DNA of 64,000 bases, taken from Enterobacter sichuanensis. GTDB lineage: Bacteria > Pseudomonadota > Gammaproteobacteria > Enterobacterales > Enterobacteriaceae. This document shows, in pieces, positions 46,654 to 54,907 of this stretch. The stretch spans positions 1 through 64,000 of the forward strand of contig NZ_POVL01000018.1 in NCBI RefSeq assembly GCF_002939185.1. Direction: 5' to 3'. The translations under genes and the position numbers were made by a program. Position 1 is the first letter of the stretch. Every line of letters begins with the position of its first letter. Under the pieces are notes generated by a model. That model was given only the letters and a program-made list of their open reading frames with translations. It made no database searches and was not told the origin of the DNA.

Positions 46654-46884
46654 ATGCCCTATAAAACGAAACGCGAATTACCGGATAACGTACAAAACGT
46701 ACTCCCCGATCACGCGCAGGAGATCTACAAAGAGGCGTTTAACAGCGCCTGGGATCAATACAAAGATAAGGACGATCGCCGGGATGATGCCAGCCGTGAA
46801 GAGACGGCGCACAAAGTCGCCTGGGCCGCAGTCAAACATGATTATGAGAAAGGAGACGATGATAAATGGCATAAAAAGAAATAG
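46654..46884 (+). CDS. chaB: Cation transport regulator ChaB
   Basis: The 76-residue protein was started at the second of two adjacent ATGs; 46651 is the alternative. It is nearly identical to E. coli ChaB (PYKTKRELPDNVQNVLP, DASREETAHKVAWAAVKH). It is divergent from chaA across a strongly AT-rich 267 bp region that should carry both promoters. An acidic, charged protein whose regulatory effect on ChaA is proposed by name only. Confidence 0.95.
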   Translation: MPYKTKRELPDNVQNVLPDHAQEIYKEAFNSAWDQYKDKDDRRDDASREETAHKVAWAAVKHDYEKGDDDKWHKKK

Positions 46885-47061
46885 CCGTGAAATCATTCGC
46901 TGCCTTCATTTTGACTTTTCAGGCGGTTGAACTGCTGTTGTATTGCAACGGGTCCGCTAATTGCTTATCGTTATTTTACCGCTGGTAAAATGACCAGCAC
47001 ATAATGCCGGGAAGGCGAATTACAGATGTCGCAAGGAAGCATGCAGTGGCGGAGGTGTAAA

Positions 47062-47757
47062 GTGTTAACGCGTGATTTCTTAATGAAGGCAGATTGTAAG
47101 ACGGCATTTGGTGCTATTGAGGAATCGCTTCTCTGGTCAGCTGAACAACGTGCGGCGTCGCTCGCTGCCACGCTTGCCTGCCGCCCGGATGATGGCCCGG
47201 TATGGATTTTTGGCTACGGTTCACTGATGTGGAACCCGGCTCTGGAATTTGTCGAATCGGCGACGGGTACGCTCCCCGGATGGCATCGCGCATTTTGCCT
47301 GCGATTAACCGCCGGACGCGGCAGCGCGTGTCAGCCGGGACGCATGCTTGCACTGAAAGAGGGCGGTCGCACCACGGGAGTGGCCTATCGTCTTCCTGAT
47401 GCCACGCTGGAAGAGGAGCTGACGCTGCTCTGGAAGCGTGAGATGATCACCGGTTGTTATATGCCGAGCTGGTGCAAGCTGGACCTCGACGACGGACGCA
47501 CCGTCAATGCGCTGGTCTTTATTATGGATCCGCGTCATCCGCTGTACGAAGCGGACACCCGCACGCAGGTGATTGCGCCGTTAATTGCCGCCGCCAGCGG
47601 GCCGCTGGGCACCAACGCGCAGTATCTCTTCTCCCTCGATCAGGAACTGACCCGCCTCGGCATGAAGGACGACTGTCTGAATGAGCTGGTGGTGAAGGTG
47701 AAGGCGCTGCTGGAAGGAAATGCGGTCAACAGCACGCTGCGACCGGGCTTTGCCTGA
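47062..47757 (+). CDS. chaC: Glutathione-specific gamma-glutamylcyclotransferase ChaC
   Basis: The 231-residue protein was started at GTG 47062, with GGAGG 9 nt upstream and E. coli length; an ATG at 47026 would add 12 unconserved residues. The GCG fold has the substrate loop VWIFGYGSLMWNP, and a conserved acidic catalytic position follows in WKREMITGCY. ChaC cleaves glutathione to 5-oxoproline and Cys-Gly. It is separate from chaB by about 180 bp. Confidence 0.95.
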   Translation: MLTRDFLMKADCKTAFGAIEESLLWSAEQRAASLAATLACRPDDGPVWIFGYGSLMWNPALEFVESATGTLPGWHRAFCLRLTAGRGSACQPGRMLALKEGGRTTGVAYRLPDATLEEELTLLWKREMITGCYMPSWCKLDLDDGRTVNALVFIMDPRHPLYEADTRTQVIAPLIAAASGPLGTNAQYLFSLDQELTRLGMKDDCLNELVVKVKALLEGNAVNSTLRPGFA

Positions 47758-47761
47758 TAAT

Positions 47762-47781
47762 ACGCCCGGCTTGCCGGGCGT
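47762..47781. terminator. Hairpin between chaC and the convergent small gene
   Basis: ACGCCCGGC-TTG... GCCGGGCGT forms a strong stem 4 nt after the chaC stop, with little T-run. It probably ends transcripts from both sides. Confidence 0.6.
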
Positions 47782-47787
47782 GTGACG

Positions 47788-48027
47788 TTATGCTGCCACG
47801 TAGCTGACGGAATGCTCCAGTGACTGACTGTGGCTGTCGATCAGCACATCCCACGTGCCGGTATAGGGCACGGTAAGCCAGGCTTTGTCATCCTGCACGG
47901 TCAGAATATCCGCCTGGGACTGTTTCTGTGCCTTTGAACTCATCAGATGAATACGACAGCGCTCTGAGCAGCGCACCACGACCGTATCCCCGCCAAACAG
48001 TTTCAAACTTGTTTTTACCAGTGCCAT
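47788..48027 (-). CDS. Small conserved protein, DUF1883-like
   Basis: The 79-residue soluble beta-rich protein contains GDTVVVRCSERCRIHLMSS and TGTWDVLIDSHS, a pattern similar to DUF1883, where a small beta-sandwich ends in GxWxVxID. There is no signal peptide. Two Cys residues in CSERC could bind metal or form a redox pair. The function is unknown. The 211 bp between its start and the chemoreceptor stop hold no gene. Confidence 0.75.
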   Translation of the reverse strand: MALVKTSLKLFGGDTVVVRCSERCRIHLMSSKAQKQSQADILTVQDDKAWLTVPYTGTWDVLIDSHSQSLEHSVSYVAA

Positions 48028-48238
48028 TTTTTACCCCGTAGTCTTAAACAACGCTCTCCCTGCAGCCATATCCGAGCGTGATGTTGTTCACAATTCACTC
48101 ATGGCATAACACCAAAGGGGAGGGGGTGGGATGCTGATTTTGATCAAAAAATGGCATAACGATTAAACAAAAATGACAATATTCCTCAAAATGTCAGCTG
48201 GCGCGCGTTTTAGCCGCTAAACGCGCGCCGGATTAACA

Positions 48239-50023
48239 TTAAATGCGGAAATGGCCGGCGGTTTCAGCAAGGTCGCCCGCCTGGCTCTGCAGGGCACCAG
48301 CCGCGGCGGCAGATTGCACGACCAGTTCGGCGTTCTGCTGTACCATGCGGTCGAGATGGGTTACCGCGTGGTTAATCTCGTGAATGCCTTTCATCTGCTC
48401 GCTGGTGGCGATGGAGATTTCGCGCATGATGCCGGAGACGCTGCCGATGCTGGAGCGGATCTCATCCATGCTTTCCCCGGCCAGATGTACGTAGCGAGAG
48501 CCGGTCGCCACGCTGTCGGTGGTGGAATCAATCAGTGATTTAATCTCCTTCGCCGCCTGGGCGCTACGGCTGGCCAGGTTGCGCACTTCGCCCGCCACCA
48601 CGGCAAACCCGCGACCCTGCTCGCCGGCGCGGGCCGCTTCGACGGAAGCGTTCAGCGCCAGAATGTTGGTCTGGAAAGCAATACCGTCAATCACGCTGGT
48701 GATATCGCCAATTTTGGCCGACGCCACTTCGATGGACTGCATGGTGCTGATCGCCTGCGATACCACCTCGCCGCCGCGGGCCGCGGCCGCTGAGGCCTTG
48801 CTCGCCTGGTCGTTCGCTTCCGCCGCCGACTCATTTGACTGGGTCACGGAGGCGGTGATCTGCTCCACGGCGCTGGCCGTCTCGCGCAGACTGGATGCCG
48901 CCTGCTCGGTACGTCCGGAAAGATCCTGGTTACCGGCGGCAATCTCCTGCGCGGCATTTTTCACCGACTCGCTGGCATCACGGAGTTGCACCATCACCAC
49001 CGCGAGCTTATCGCTGAAGGCGTTAAAGGCCTGGGCGATCTGCGCGACTTCGTCCTCGCCGGCGTCCGGCAGGCGCTGCGACAGATCGTTGGTGCCGTTG
49101 GCAATGTTATGCATCGCGTCGCGAATGTCAGACAGACGCTTCAGCAGACGGGCAATCAGGAAATGGACAATGGCCGCGCTCAGCAGCGCCAGGATCACCA
49201 GCGAAATCGCCGATGCTTTAAGCAGGGAACGCATGCCGGAGGTGGCGTCACCGTTGTCGAGGGCGACCACTAACAGCCAGTTGGTGCCCGGCACGGCGGT
49301 CGCCACGAAGGTTTTCTCGACGTCATTCAGGGTTCCGTCGACCAGATTGCCACTTTTCAGTGCGGCAAAATCGATGCCTTTGATGGTCTCAGCAAACGGT
49401 TTGAGCGTCAGAGCCGGATCGTTAGCCGCAATCACGCTGCCATCGCTGTTAAGAAGTAACCCGCTGCTGGCCGGGGTAGGATGGATCCCGCGCACGTTCG
49501 CCACCACGCTGTCCATGGCCACATCACCCGCCACGACCGCTTTCAGGGCGCCATTTTCTTTCACCGGCACGGCGAAGGTCACCACCAGTTTCCCGGTTCC
49601 GGCGTCGACATACGGCGCAGTCACAACCGGACCGTCGGTGCTGACCACCTGCTGATACCACGGGCGAATGGTCGGATCATAATCCGCAGGTACACCGGCA
49701 GGCTCGGAGAATTTTGCCGTTTTGCTGGCGTAGCCCACATAGACGTTGGTGAACCCACCCGCCTGGGCAAGCTGTTTAAACACCGGAACCGGATCATCAC
49801 TCAGCGCCACGCTCCGGGCGGAGGCGATCACGGTCATCTTGCTTTTGACCCAGTCGGCAATCGCCATATTATGGCTGGCGCTGGTGCTGGTCAGGATATC
49901 GCGCTGGGACTGCTGGTTATCCTGGCGCGTGACCTGGAAGTTGATAACCGTATTGAGGAGAAGGGCGACGACCAGGCAGCCTGTCGTCGCGGCAATAATG
50001 CGAGCACGAATCGATCTGAACAT
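48239..50023 (-). CDS. Methyl-accepting chemotaxis protein
   Basis: The 594-residue chemoreceptor has a first membrane helix at about 9-29, a periplasmic dCache-type sensor domain to about 275 (GFTNVYVGYASKT, PWYQQVVSTDGPVVTAPY), and a second helix at about 280-302. HAMP and the methylation helices follow, with the signalling hairpin IAFQTNILALNASVEAARAGEQGRGFAVVA. The dCache motif DxRxxxWYxxA is approximated by YDPTIRPWYQQV, which suggests an amino-acid or amine ligand. The protein ends in ETAGHFRI and lacks the NWxxF tether used by CheR and CheB. It has no E. coli counterpart at this position. Confidence 0.93.
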   Translation of the reverse strand: MFRSIRARIIAATTGCLVVALLLNTVINFQVTRQDNQQSQRDILTSTSASHNMAIADWVKSKMTVIASARSVALSDDPVPVFKQLAQAGGFTNVYVGYASKTAKFSEPAGVPADYDPTIRPWYQQVVSTDGPVVTAPYVDAGTGKLVVTFAVPVKENGALKAVVAGDVAMDSVVANVRGIHPTPASSGLLLNSDGSVIAANDPALTLKPFAETIKGIDFAALKSGNLVDGTLNDVEKTFVATAVPGTNWLLVVALDNGDATSGMRSLLKASAISLVILALLSAAIVHFLIARLLKRLSDIRDAMHNIANGTNDLSQRLPDAGEDEVAQIAQAFNAFSDKLAVVMVQLRDASESVKNAAQEIAAGNQDLSGRTEQAASSLRETASAVEQITASVTQSNESAAEANDQASKASAAAARGGEVVSQAISTMQSIEVASAKIGDITSVIDGIAFQTNILALNASVEAARAGEQGRGFAVVAGEVRNLASRSAQAAKEIKSLIDSTTDSVATGSRYVHLAGESMDEIRSSIGSVSGIMREISIATSEQMKGIHEINHAVTHLDRMVQQNAELVVQSAAAAGALQSQAGDLAETAGHFRI

Positions 50024-50129
50024 AAGTGAAATACCTGCTGTGTTGTTTCCATGCCTATCGGCAACCCAGCAGGTAAACTTGATGCTGAAACCGCGTCCAT
50101 AAGAAAAAAATATTTTTACGGGTTTATTA

Positions 50130-50483
50130 TTAAAAAGTTAATACTTTATCAGCGGTCAGAGTCCACTCAGCCAGTTCAACCAGGGTACCGATCTCCACGC
50201 CGTCAATCAGCGGCAGGCCGGTGACGCCCCGCCCGTCGGTGCAGGTTTTGCACAGTTTCACCGGCACATTTTGCGCGGTCAGGATCTCCAGCATCTGCTG
50301 AATGTTATAGCCCTCTGCGGGTCTCTGCCCCTTCAAACCTGCAGTGACCGCGTCCGACATTAAAAAGAGTCGCAACGCCAGGTCGCTCTCCTTTTCGCGC
50401 AGCGCAATGGCCAGACGCAGGCTGTTAAAAAGGGATTCGCTGCCGTAGGCCGCACCGTTGGCGACAATCACAATCTTTTGCAT
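50130..50483 (-). CDS. ychN: DsrE-family protein YchN
   Basis: The 117-residue protein is almost identical to E. coli YchN: QKIVIVANGAAYGSESLFNS, PVKLCKTCTDGRGVTGLP. The DsrE fold with conserved Cys residues in LCKTC suggests a sulfur-relay or redox role. YchN crystallised as a hexamer in E. coli; the function is not established. It is divergent from nasR. Confidence 0.95.
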   Translation of the reverse strand: MQKIVIVANGAAYGSESLFNSLRLAIALREKESDLALRLFLMSDAVTAGLKGQRPAEGYNIQQMLEILTAQNVPVKLCKTCTDGRGVTGLPLIDGVEIGTLVELAEWTLTADKVLTF

Positions 50484-50555
50484 CTTGACTCCTGTTCTTA
50501 TAAAGGCACGAATATTGCTTAGCTTTCACGGGTTTCGCTGTTCCGGAGAGTAAGC

Positions 50556-51740
50556 ATGACATTAATGGCTGGCATTTCACCAGGGGCTAACGAATGGCTC
50601 CAGCGCGCAAGGACGATGCGCCGGGAGCAGCTCAGCAAACTGGCACAGCTGGGCGTGCTTGTGCATGGCATCAGCCAGCTGGTGCACATGTTACAGTGCG
50701 AGCGCGGGGCTTCCAACGTCTGGCTCTGCTCACAGGGTCAGCTTTACGCCCCCGAATGCAAAGCCAGCCGGGCGCTGGTGGATGAAAACCTGGCTGCCCT
50801 GTATGGCATTCTCGACAAACAGTCCCCTGTTCCGGGAAGTGCCGTTTGTGAACGCATCGGCGGCGCGCTGCAAAGCCTGGATATGCTTCCCGCCCTGCGT
50901 GACGGCGTGCGCCAGCAAACCCTTACGGCGCCGCAGGCGATGGAGCACTACTCGCGCATGCTTCGCCATCTGCTCAGTATCGTGCCGCAGCTTAATGACA
51001 GCATTGACGATCCGCACATCGCCGGGCGTTTTGTCGCCCTGTATAGCCTGATGCAGGGGAAAGAGCTGGCGGGACAAGAGCGGGCCCTGGGGGCGATTGG
51101 CTTCACGCAGGGCTTTTTCGATGATGTCACCCGCCAGAGGCTGGTTGACCGCATTGACGGACAGCAGGCCTGTTTTGAGATCTTTCTCTCGCACAGCCAC
51201 GCTGAGGTGCAGACCACCTTTACCCTGAACTGCCAGCCCGATCGTGAAACGGAGCAACTCCGGCGCGTGGCCTGCACCCGCCAGCCTGCCGCCGATAATG
51301 GCACTACCGCATTGACCTGGTTCGCCCTGCAAACCTCGCGCCTTGAACACCTGCGCGCGCTGGAAGAGACCATGATTGCCGATCTGATGCTCGCCGTGGA
51401 CGCGCGTATTCACCGTGACGACGACTACGCACCGCCCGCCGATGAGCAAGACGATCCGCTGATCCACTACCCGGAAAAACCGTTGCTCACCCTGGTTCGC
51501 CAGCAGGCGCGCGAGATAGAGCAACTCTCCCGTCAGCTTGCGTCGCTGCGCGATACGCTTGAAGAGCGTAAAACCATTGATAAAGCGAAAAGCGTGCTGA
51601 TGACCCACCAGAATATGAGTGAAGAACAGGCCTGGACGGCGCTGCGCAAAATGGCGATGGACAAGAACCAGAGAATGGTGGATATCGCCCGCGCGCTGCT
51701 CATGGTGAAGCACCTCTGGGAAGTAACACCAAAGGAGTAG
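50556..51740 (+). CDS. nasR: Nitrate-responsive antiterminator NasR
   Basis: The 394-residue protein has an N-terminal NIT nitrate and nitrite sensor domain (all-helical, about 30-280; LVHMLQCERGASNVWLCSQ) and a C-terminal ANTAR RNA-binding domain (about 325-388; RKTIDKAKSVLMTHQNMSEEQAWTALRKMAM in two pieces). In Klebsiella oxytoca NasR binds the nasF leader and prevents termination when nitrate or nitrite is present. The leader downstream has the expected two hexaloop hairpins, so this control is conserved here. Confidence 0.95.
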   Translation: MTLMAGISPGANEWLQRARTMRREQLSKLAQLGVLVHGISQLVHMLQCERGASNVWLCSQGQLYAPECKASRALVDENLAALYGILDKQSPVPGSAVCERIGGALQSLDMLPALRDGVRQQTLTAPQAMEHYSRMLRHLLSIVPQLNDSIDDPHIAGRFVALYSLMQGKELAGQERALGAIGFTQGFFDDVTRQRLVDRIDGQQACFEIFLSHSHAEVQTTFTLNCQPDRETEQLRRVACTRQPAADNGTTALTWFALQTSRLEHLRALEETMIADLMLAVDARIHRDDDYAPPADEQDDPLIHYPEKPLLTLVRQQAREIEQLSRQLASLRDTLEERKTIDKAKSVLMTHQNMSEEQAWTALRKMAMDKNQRMVDIARALLMVKHLWEVTPKE

Positions 51741-51741
51741 C

Positions 51742-51846
51742 TGCACAATCCGTGGGCATTTTGTGCCTGATTGAGGTGCGTAAACGTGAGGGTAAGGCGG
51801 TTGGCACCGCGAAAACTGCGCGTTAAAACCTGGCATTCACTTTGCA
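51742..51846 (+). promoter_or_regulatory. Sigma-54 promoter of the nas operon with candidate NtrC site
   Basis: TGGCATTCACTTTGCA (51831-51846) has the invariant GG and GC of sigma-54 promoters with exactly 10 bp between them. About 75 bp upstream, TGCACAATCCGTGGGCA (51742-51758) resembles the NtrC site TGCAC-N7-GTGCA-like dyad. General nitrogen control by NtrC and sigma-54 is known for the Klebsiella nas operon. Confidence 0.8.
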
Positions 51847-51867
51847 TTATCAGATTAACCATTTTTG

Positions 51868-51950
51868 ACGGTGCGCCAACGGCGGTGCATCAGTCTTCGG
51901 GATAAAGGCGTCCAGCGGTGCTTCGGCACTGTCGGGCGCTTTTTTTTTGG
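51868..51950 (+). promoter_or_regulatory. nas leader: ANTAR two-hairpin RNA and attenuator
   Basis: Hairpin 1 is TGCGCC-AACGGC-GGTGCA (51872-51889). Hairpin 2 is GGAT-AAAGGC-GTCC (51900-51913). Both hexaloops have A at position 1 and G at position 4, as ANTAR proteins need. The terminator hairpin (51908-51939, loop TTCG, then nine T) shares its 5' arm with hairpin 2, so NasR binding would exclude termination. Confidence 0.85.
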
Positions 51951-51970
51951 GTTTTTTTTCAGGAGTGGTC

Positions 51971-53218
51971 ATGGCGGATTTGTCGAGACGGCGGTTTTTG
52001 CAGGCCAGCATGCTGGCGAGTGGGGCAATGCTGCTACCGGGGGTCATGCAGGCCGCATGGGCGGCAGGCTCGGATAAACCGGAGCAGGAAACAGTGCGCA
52101 TCGGGTTTATCCCGCTGACCGACTGCGCGCCGGTGATTATCGCAGCGCTGAAAGGGTTTGATAAAAAGTACGGCATCACCATCGTGCCCACTAAAGAGGC
52201 GAGCTGGGCGGCGGTGCGCGACAAGCTGGTAGCGGGCGAACTGGATGCCGCGCACATTCTCTACGGCCTGCTGTACGGACTGGAGCTGGGGATCGCCGGA
52301 AAGCCGCAGCAGATGGCCAACCTGATGACCCTCAACCAGAACGGGCAGGCGATTACGCTCTCCGCCGATCTGGCCGAAAAGGGTGTTCGCGATCTCGACG
52401 GGCTGAAAAAGCTGACCGGGCAGCAGGCGCCGGGGACATACACCTTTGCGCATACCTTCCCGACCGGCACGCATGCCATGTGGCTCTACTACTGGCTGGC
52501 CAGCGCGGGCATTCATCCGTTTGACGATGTCCGCACCGTGGTGGTACCGCCACCGCAAATGGTGATGAACATGCGCATTGGCAACATGGTCGGCTTTTGC
52601 GTCGGCGAGCCGTGGAACGCGCGGGCCATCAACGATCGTATCGGTTTTACCGCTGCGACGTCTCAGTCCATCTGGGCCGATCATCCGGAAAAAATCCTCG
52701 GCACGCGTCGCGAGTGGGTGGAGAAAAACCCGCACACCGCGCGGGCGCTGGTCAGCGCCGTGCTGGAGGCGGCGCGCTGGATTGACGCGTCCCCGGAAAA
52801 CAAACGCGAGACCGCGCAGATCCTCTCCCGCCGCGCGTGGCTGAACACCAAAGAGCAGTACCTTACCGGGCGGATGCTGGGCGAGTACGACAACGGCGTG
52901 GGTTCGCGCTGGCAGGACGCGCATCCGATTCGCTTCTTCAACGACGGTGCCGTCAGCTACCCGTATCTTTCCGACGGCATGTGGTTCTTAACCCAGTTCC
53001 GCCGCTGGGGGTTGCTCAAATCCGCCCCGGACTATGCGGGCATTGCGCAGCGCATTAACCAGACCTCGGTCTGGCAGGATGCCGCCACGGCAGTAGGGGG
53101 GATTACCGTCCCGGCGTCACCGCTGCGCAGCAGCACATTGATGGACGGCACCGTCTGGAACGGTACCGACCCGGAAGGATACGCCAACCGTTTCGCTATT
53201 CACCGTAGAGGGGCCTGA
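51971..53218 (+). CDS. nasF: Nitrate ABC transporter, periplasmic binding protein
   Basis: The 415-residue protein was started at ATG 51971, 7 nt after AGGAG; an upstream ATG at 51947 lies in the terminator tract. A twin-arginine signal (LSRRRFLQASMLASGAMLLPG) predicts export of the folded protein. The NrtA/NasF fold is shown by RIGFIPLTDCAPVIIAALKGF, YYWLASAGIHPFDDV and FCVGEPWNARAI. It binds nitrate, and probably nitrite, and delivers it to NasE and NasD. First gene of the nas operon. Confidence 0.93.
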   Translation: MADLSRRRFLQASMLASGAMLLPGVMQAAWAAGSDKPEQETVRIGFIPLTDCAPVIIAALKGFDKKYGITIVPTKEASWAAVRDKLVAGELDAAHILYGLLYGLELGIAGKPQQMANLMTLNQNGQAITLSADLAEKGVRDLDGLKKLTGQQAPGTYTFAHTFPTGTHAMWLYYWLASAGIHPFDDVRTVVVPPPQMVMNMRIGNMVGFCVGEPWNARAINDRIGFTAATSQSIWADHPEKILGTRREWVEKNPHTARALVSAVLEAARWIDASPENKRETAQILSRRAWLNTKEQYLTGRMLGEYDNGVGSRWQDAHPIRFFNDGAVSYPYLSDGMWFLTQFRRWGLLKSAPDYAGIAQRINQTSVWQDAATAVGGITVPASPLRSSTLMDGTVWNGTDPEGYANRFAIHRRGA

Positions 53219-53220
53219 TT

Positions 53221-54099
53221 ATGCAGCATCTGCAAAAGACGACATCACACGAGACGCCGGAGAGTGGGGAGGTGATTATTCTGCCTCCGGTGCAGGTTCG
53301 CCGCCGTACCCCGACGTTTGCCCGCCGGATGAACGCGATTTTTCAGCGCCTCATTCCGGCGTTTCTGGGGCTGGGGCTGCTGGTCGTGCTCTGGCAACTG
53401 GCCGCGATCAACAGCAAAGGATTCCCGACGCCGCTCAGCACCCTCGACTCGGCGTTAACGCTGTTCGCCGATCCCTTTTACCGTGACGGCCCCAACGACA
53501 TGGGCATCGGCTGGAATGTGCTCGCCTCACTGCAGCGCGTGGCGGTGGGCTTTGGCCTGGCCGCGCTCGCCGGGATCCCGCTCGGCTTTCTGATTGGTCG
53601 CTTCACCTTTTTCTCACGCATGTTCAGCCCGCTCATCGCGCTGTTGCGCCCGGTCAGCCCGCTGGCCTGGCTGCCTATCGGCCTGCTGTTGTTCCAGAAA
53701 GCGGAGCCGGCTTCCAGCTGGACCATTTTTATCTGCTCGATCTGGCCGATGGTGATCAACACCGCTGAAGGGGTGCGCCGTATTCCACAGGACTACCTCA
53801 ACGTTGCCCGCGTGCTGCAGCTCTCCGAGTGGACCATCCTGCGCCGTATTCTCTTTCCGGCCGTGCTGCCGGCGGTGTTGACCGGGGTGCGCCTGTCCAT
53901 CGGCATTGCCTGGCTGGTCATTGTCGCCGCCGAGATGCTGACCGGCGGTTTAGGGATCGGCTTCTGGATCTGGAATGAGTGGAACAACCTCAACGTCGAA
54001 AACATTCTCATCGCCATCGTCATCATTGGCGTGGTCGGGTTACTGCTGGAGCAGGGGCTGATGCTGATCGCCCGCCGCTTTAGCTGGCAGGAAAAATAA
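53221..54099 (+). CDS. nasE: Nitrate ABC transporter, permease
   Basis: This 292-residue inner-membrane permease of the NrtB type has about six helices (LGLGLLVVLWQLAAI; LIALLRPVSPLAWLPIGLLLF; AWLVIVAAEMLTGGLG). The EAA loop (EGVRRIPQDYLNVARVLQLS) contacts the ATPase. The gene starts 2 nt after nasF. Full length. Confidence 0.93.
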   Translation: MQHLQKTTSHETPESGEVIILPPVQVRRRTPTFARRMNAIFQRLIPAFLGLGLLVVLWQLAAINSKGFPTPLSTLDSALTLFADPFYRDGPNDMGIGWNVLASLQRVAVGFGLAALAGIPLGFLIGRFTFFSRMFSPLIALLRPVSPLAWLPIGLLLFQKAEPASSWTIFICSIWPMVINTAEGVRRIPQDYLNVARVLQLSEWTILRRILFPAVLPAVLTGVRLSIGIAWLVIVAAEMLTGGLGIGFWIWNEWNNLNVENILIAIVIIGVVGLLLEQGLMLIARRFSWQEK

Positions 54100-54108
54100 G
54101 GAGCGAAG

Positions 54109-54897
54109 ATGAAACCGATAATTCAGGTCCAGGCCGTGAGCCAGCGTTTTTCCACCGCCAGCGGTGAGTTTCTGGCGCTGCAAAACGTCTCGTTTGATAT
54201 TCACGAAGGTGAAACCGTGAGCCTGATCGGTCACTCCGGCTGCGGTAAATCGACGCTGCTGAACCTTATCGCCGGAATAACGCTGCCGACGGAAGGCGGG
54301 CTGATTTGCGATAACCGTGAAATCGCCGGGCCGGGTCCGGAGCGCGCGGTCGTGTTCCAGAACCATTCCCTGCTGCCGTGGCTTACCTGCTTCGACAACG
54401 TGGCCCTGGCGGTGGATCACGTGTTCCGCCACACCATGAGCAAGGCGGAGCGTCGGGAGTGGATTGAACACAACCTCGATCGCGTGCAGATGGGGCACGC
54501 CCTGCATAAGCGGCCGGGAGAGATCTCCGGCGGCATGAAGCAGCGCGTCGGCATTGCCCGCGCGCTGGCGATGAAGCCGAAGGTGTTGCTGATGGATGAG
54601 CCGTTTGGCGCGCTGGATGCGCTGACCCGCGCCCATCTGCAGGACTCAGTGATGCAGATCCAGCAGGCGCTGAACACCACCATTGTGCTTATCACCCACG
54701 ATGTGGATGAAGCGGTACTGCTCTCCGATCGCGTACTGATGATGACTAACGGCCCGGCGGCGACCGTCGGGGAGATCCTGCAAGTTGACCTGCCGCGCCC
54801 GCGTAACCGGGTGCAGCTGGCGGACGACAGCCGCTATCACCATCTGCGTCAGCAGATCCTGCATTTCCTTTATGAAAAACAGCCCAAAGCGGCATAA
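54109..54897 (+). CDS. nasD: Nitrate ABC transporter, ATP-binding protein
   Basis: The 262-residue ATPase has Walker A GHSGCGKST, a Q-loop within FQNHSLLPWL, the signature SGGMKQRVGIARAL, Walker B VLLMDEPFGALD and H-switch ITHDVDEA. It belongs to the nitrate, sulfonate and taurine importer group and drives uptake through NasE. A ribosome-binding site AAGGAG lies 5 nt upstream of the ATG. Confidence 0.94.
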   Translation: MKPIIQVQAVSQRFSTASGEFLALQNVSFDIHEGETVSLIGHSGCGKSTLLNLIAGITLPTEGGLICDNREIAGPGPERAVVFQNHSLLPWLTCFDNVALAVDHVFRHTMSKAERREWIEHNLDRVQMGHALHKRPGEISGGMKQRVGIARALAMKPKVLLMDEPFGALDALTRAHLQDSVMQIQQALNTTIVLITHDVDEAVLLSDRVLMMTNGPAATVGEILQVDLPRPRNRVQLADDSRYHHLRQQILHFLYEKQPKAA

Positions 54898-54907
54898 AGG
54901 GGCAGCC

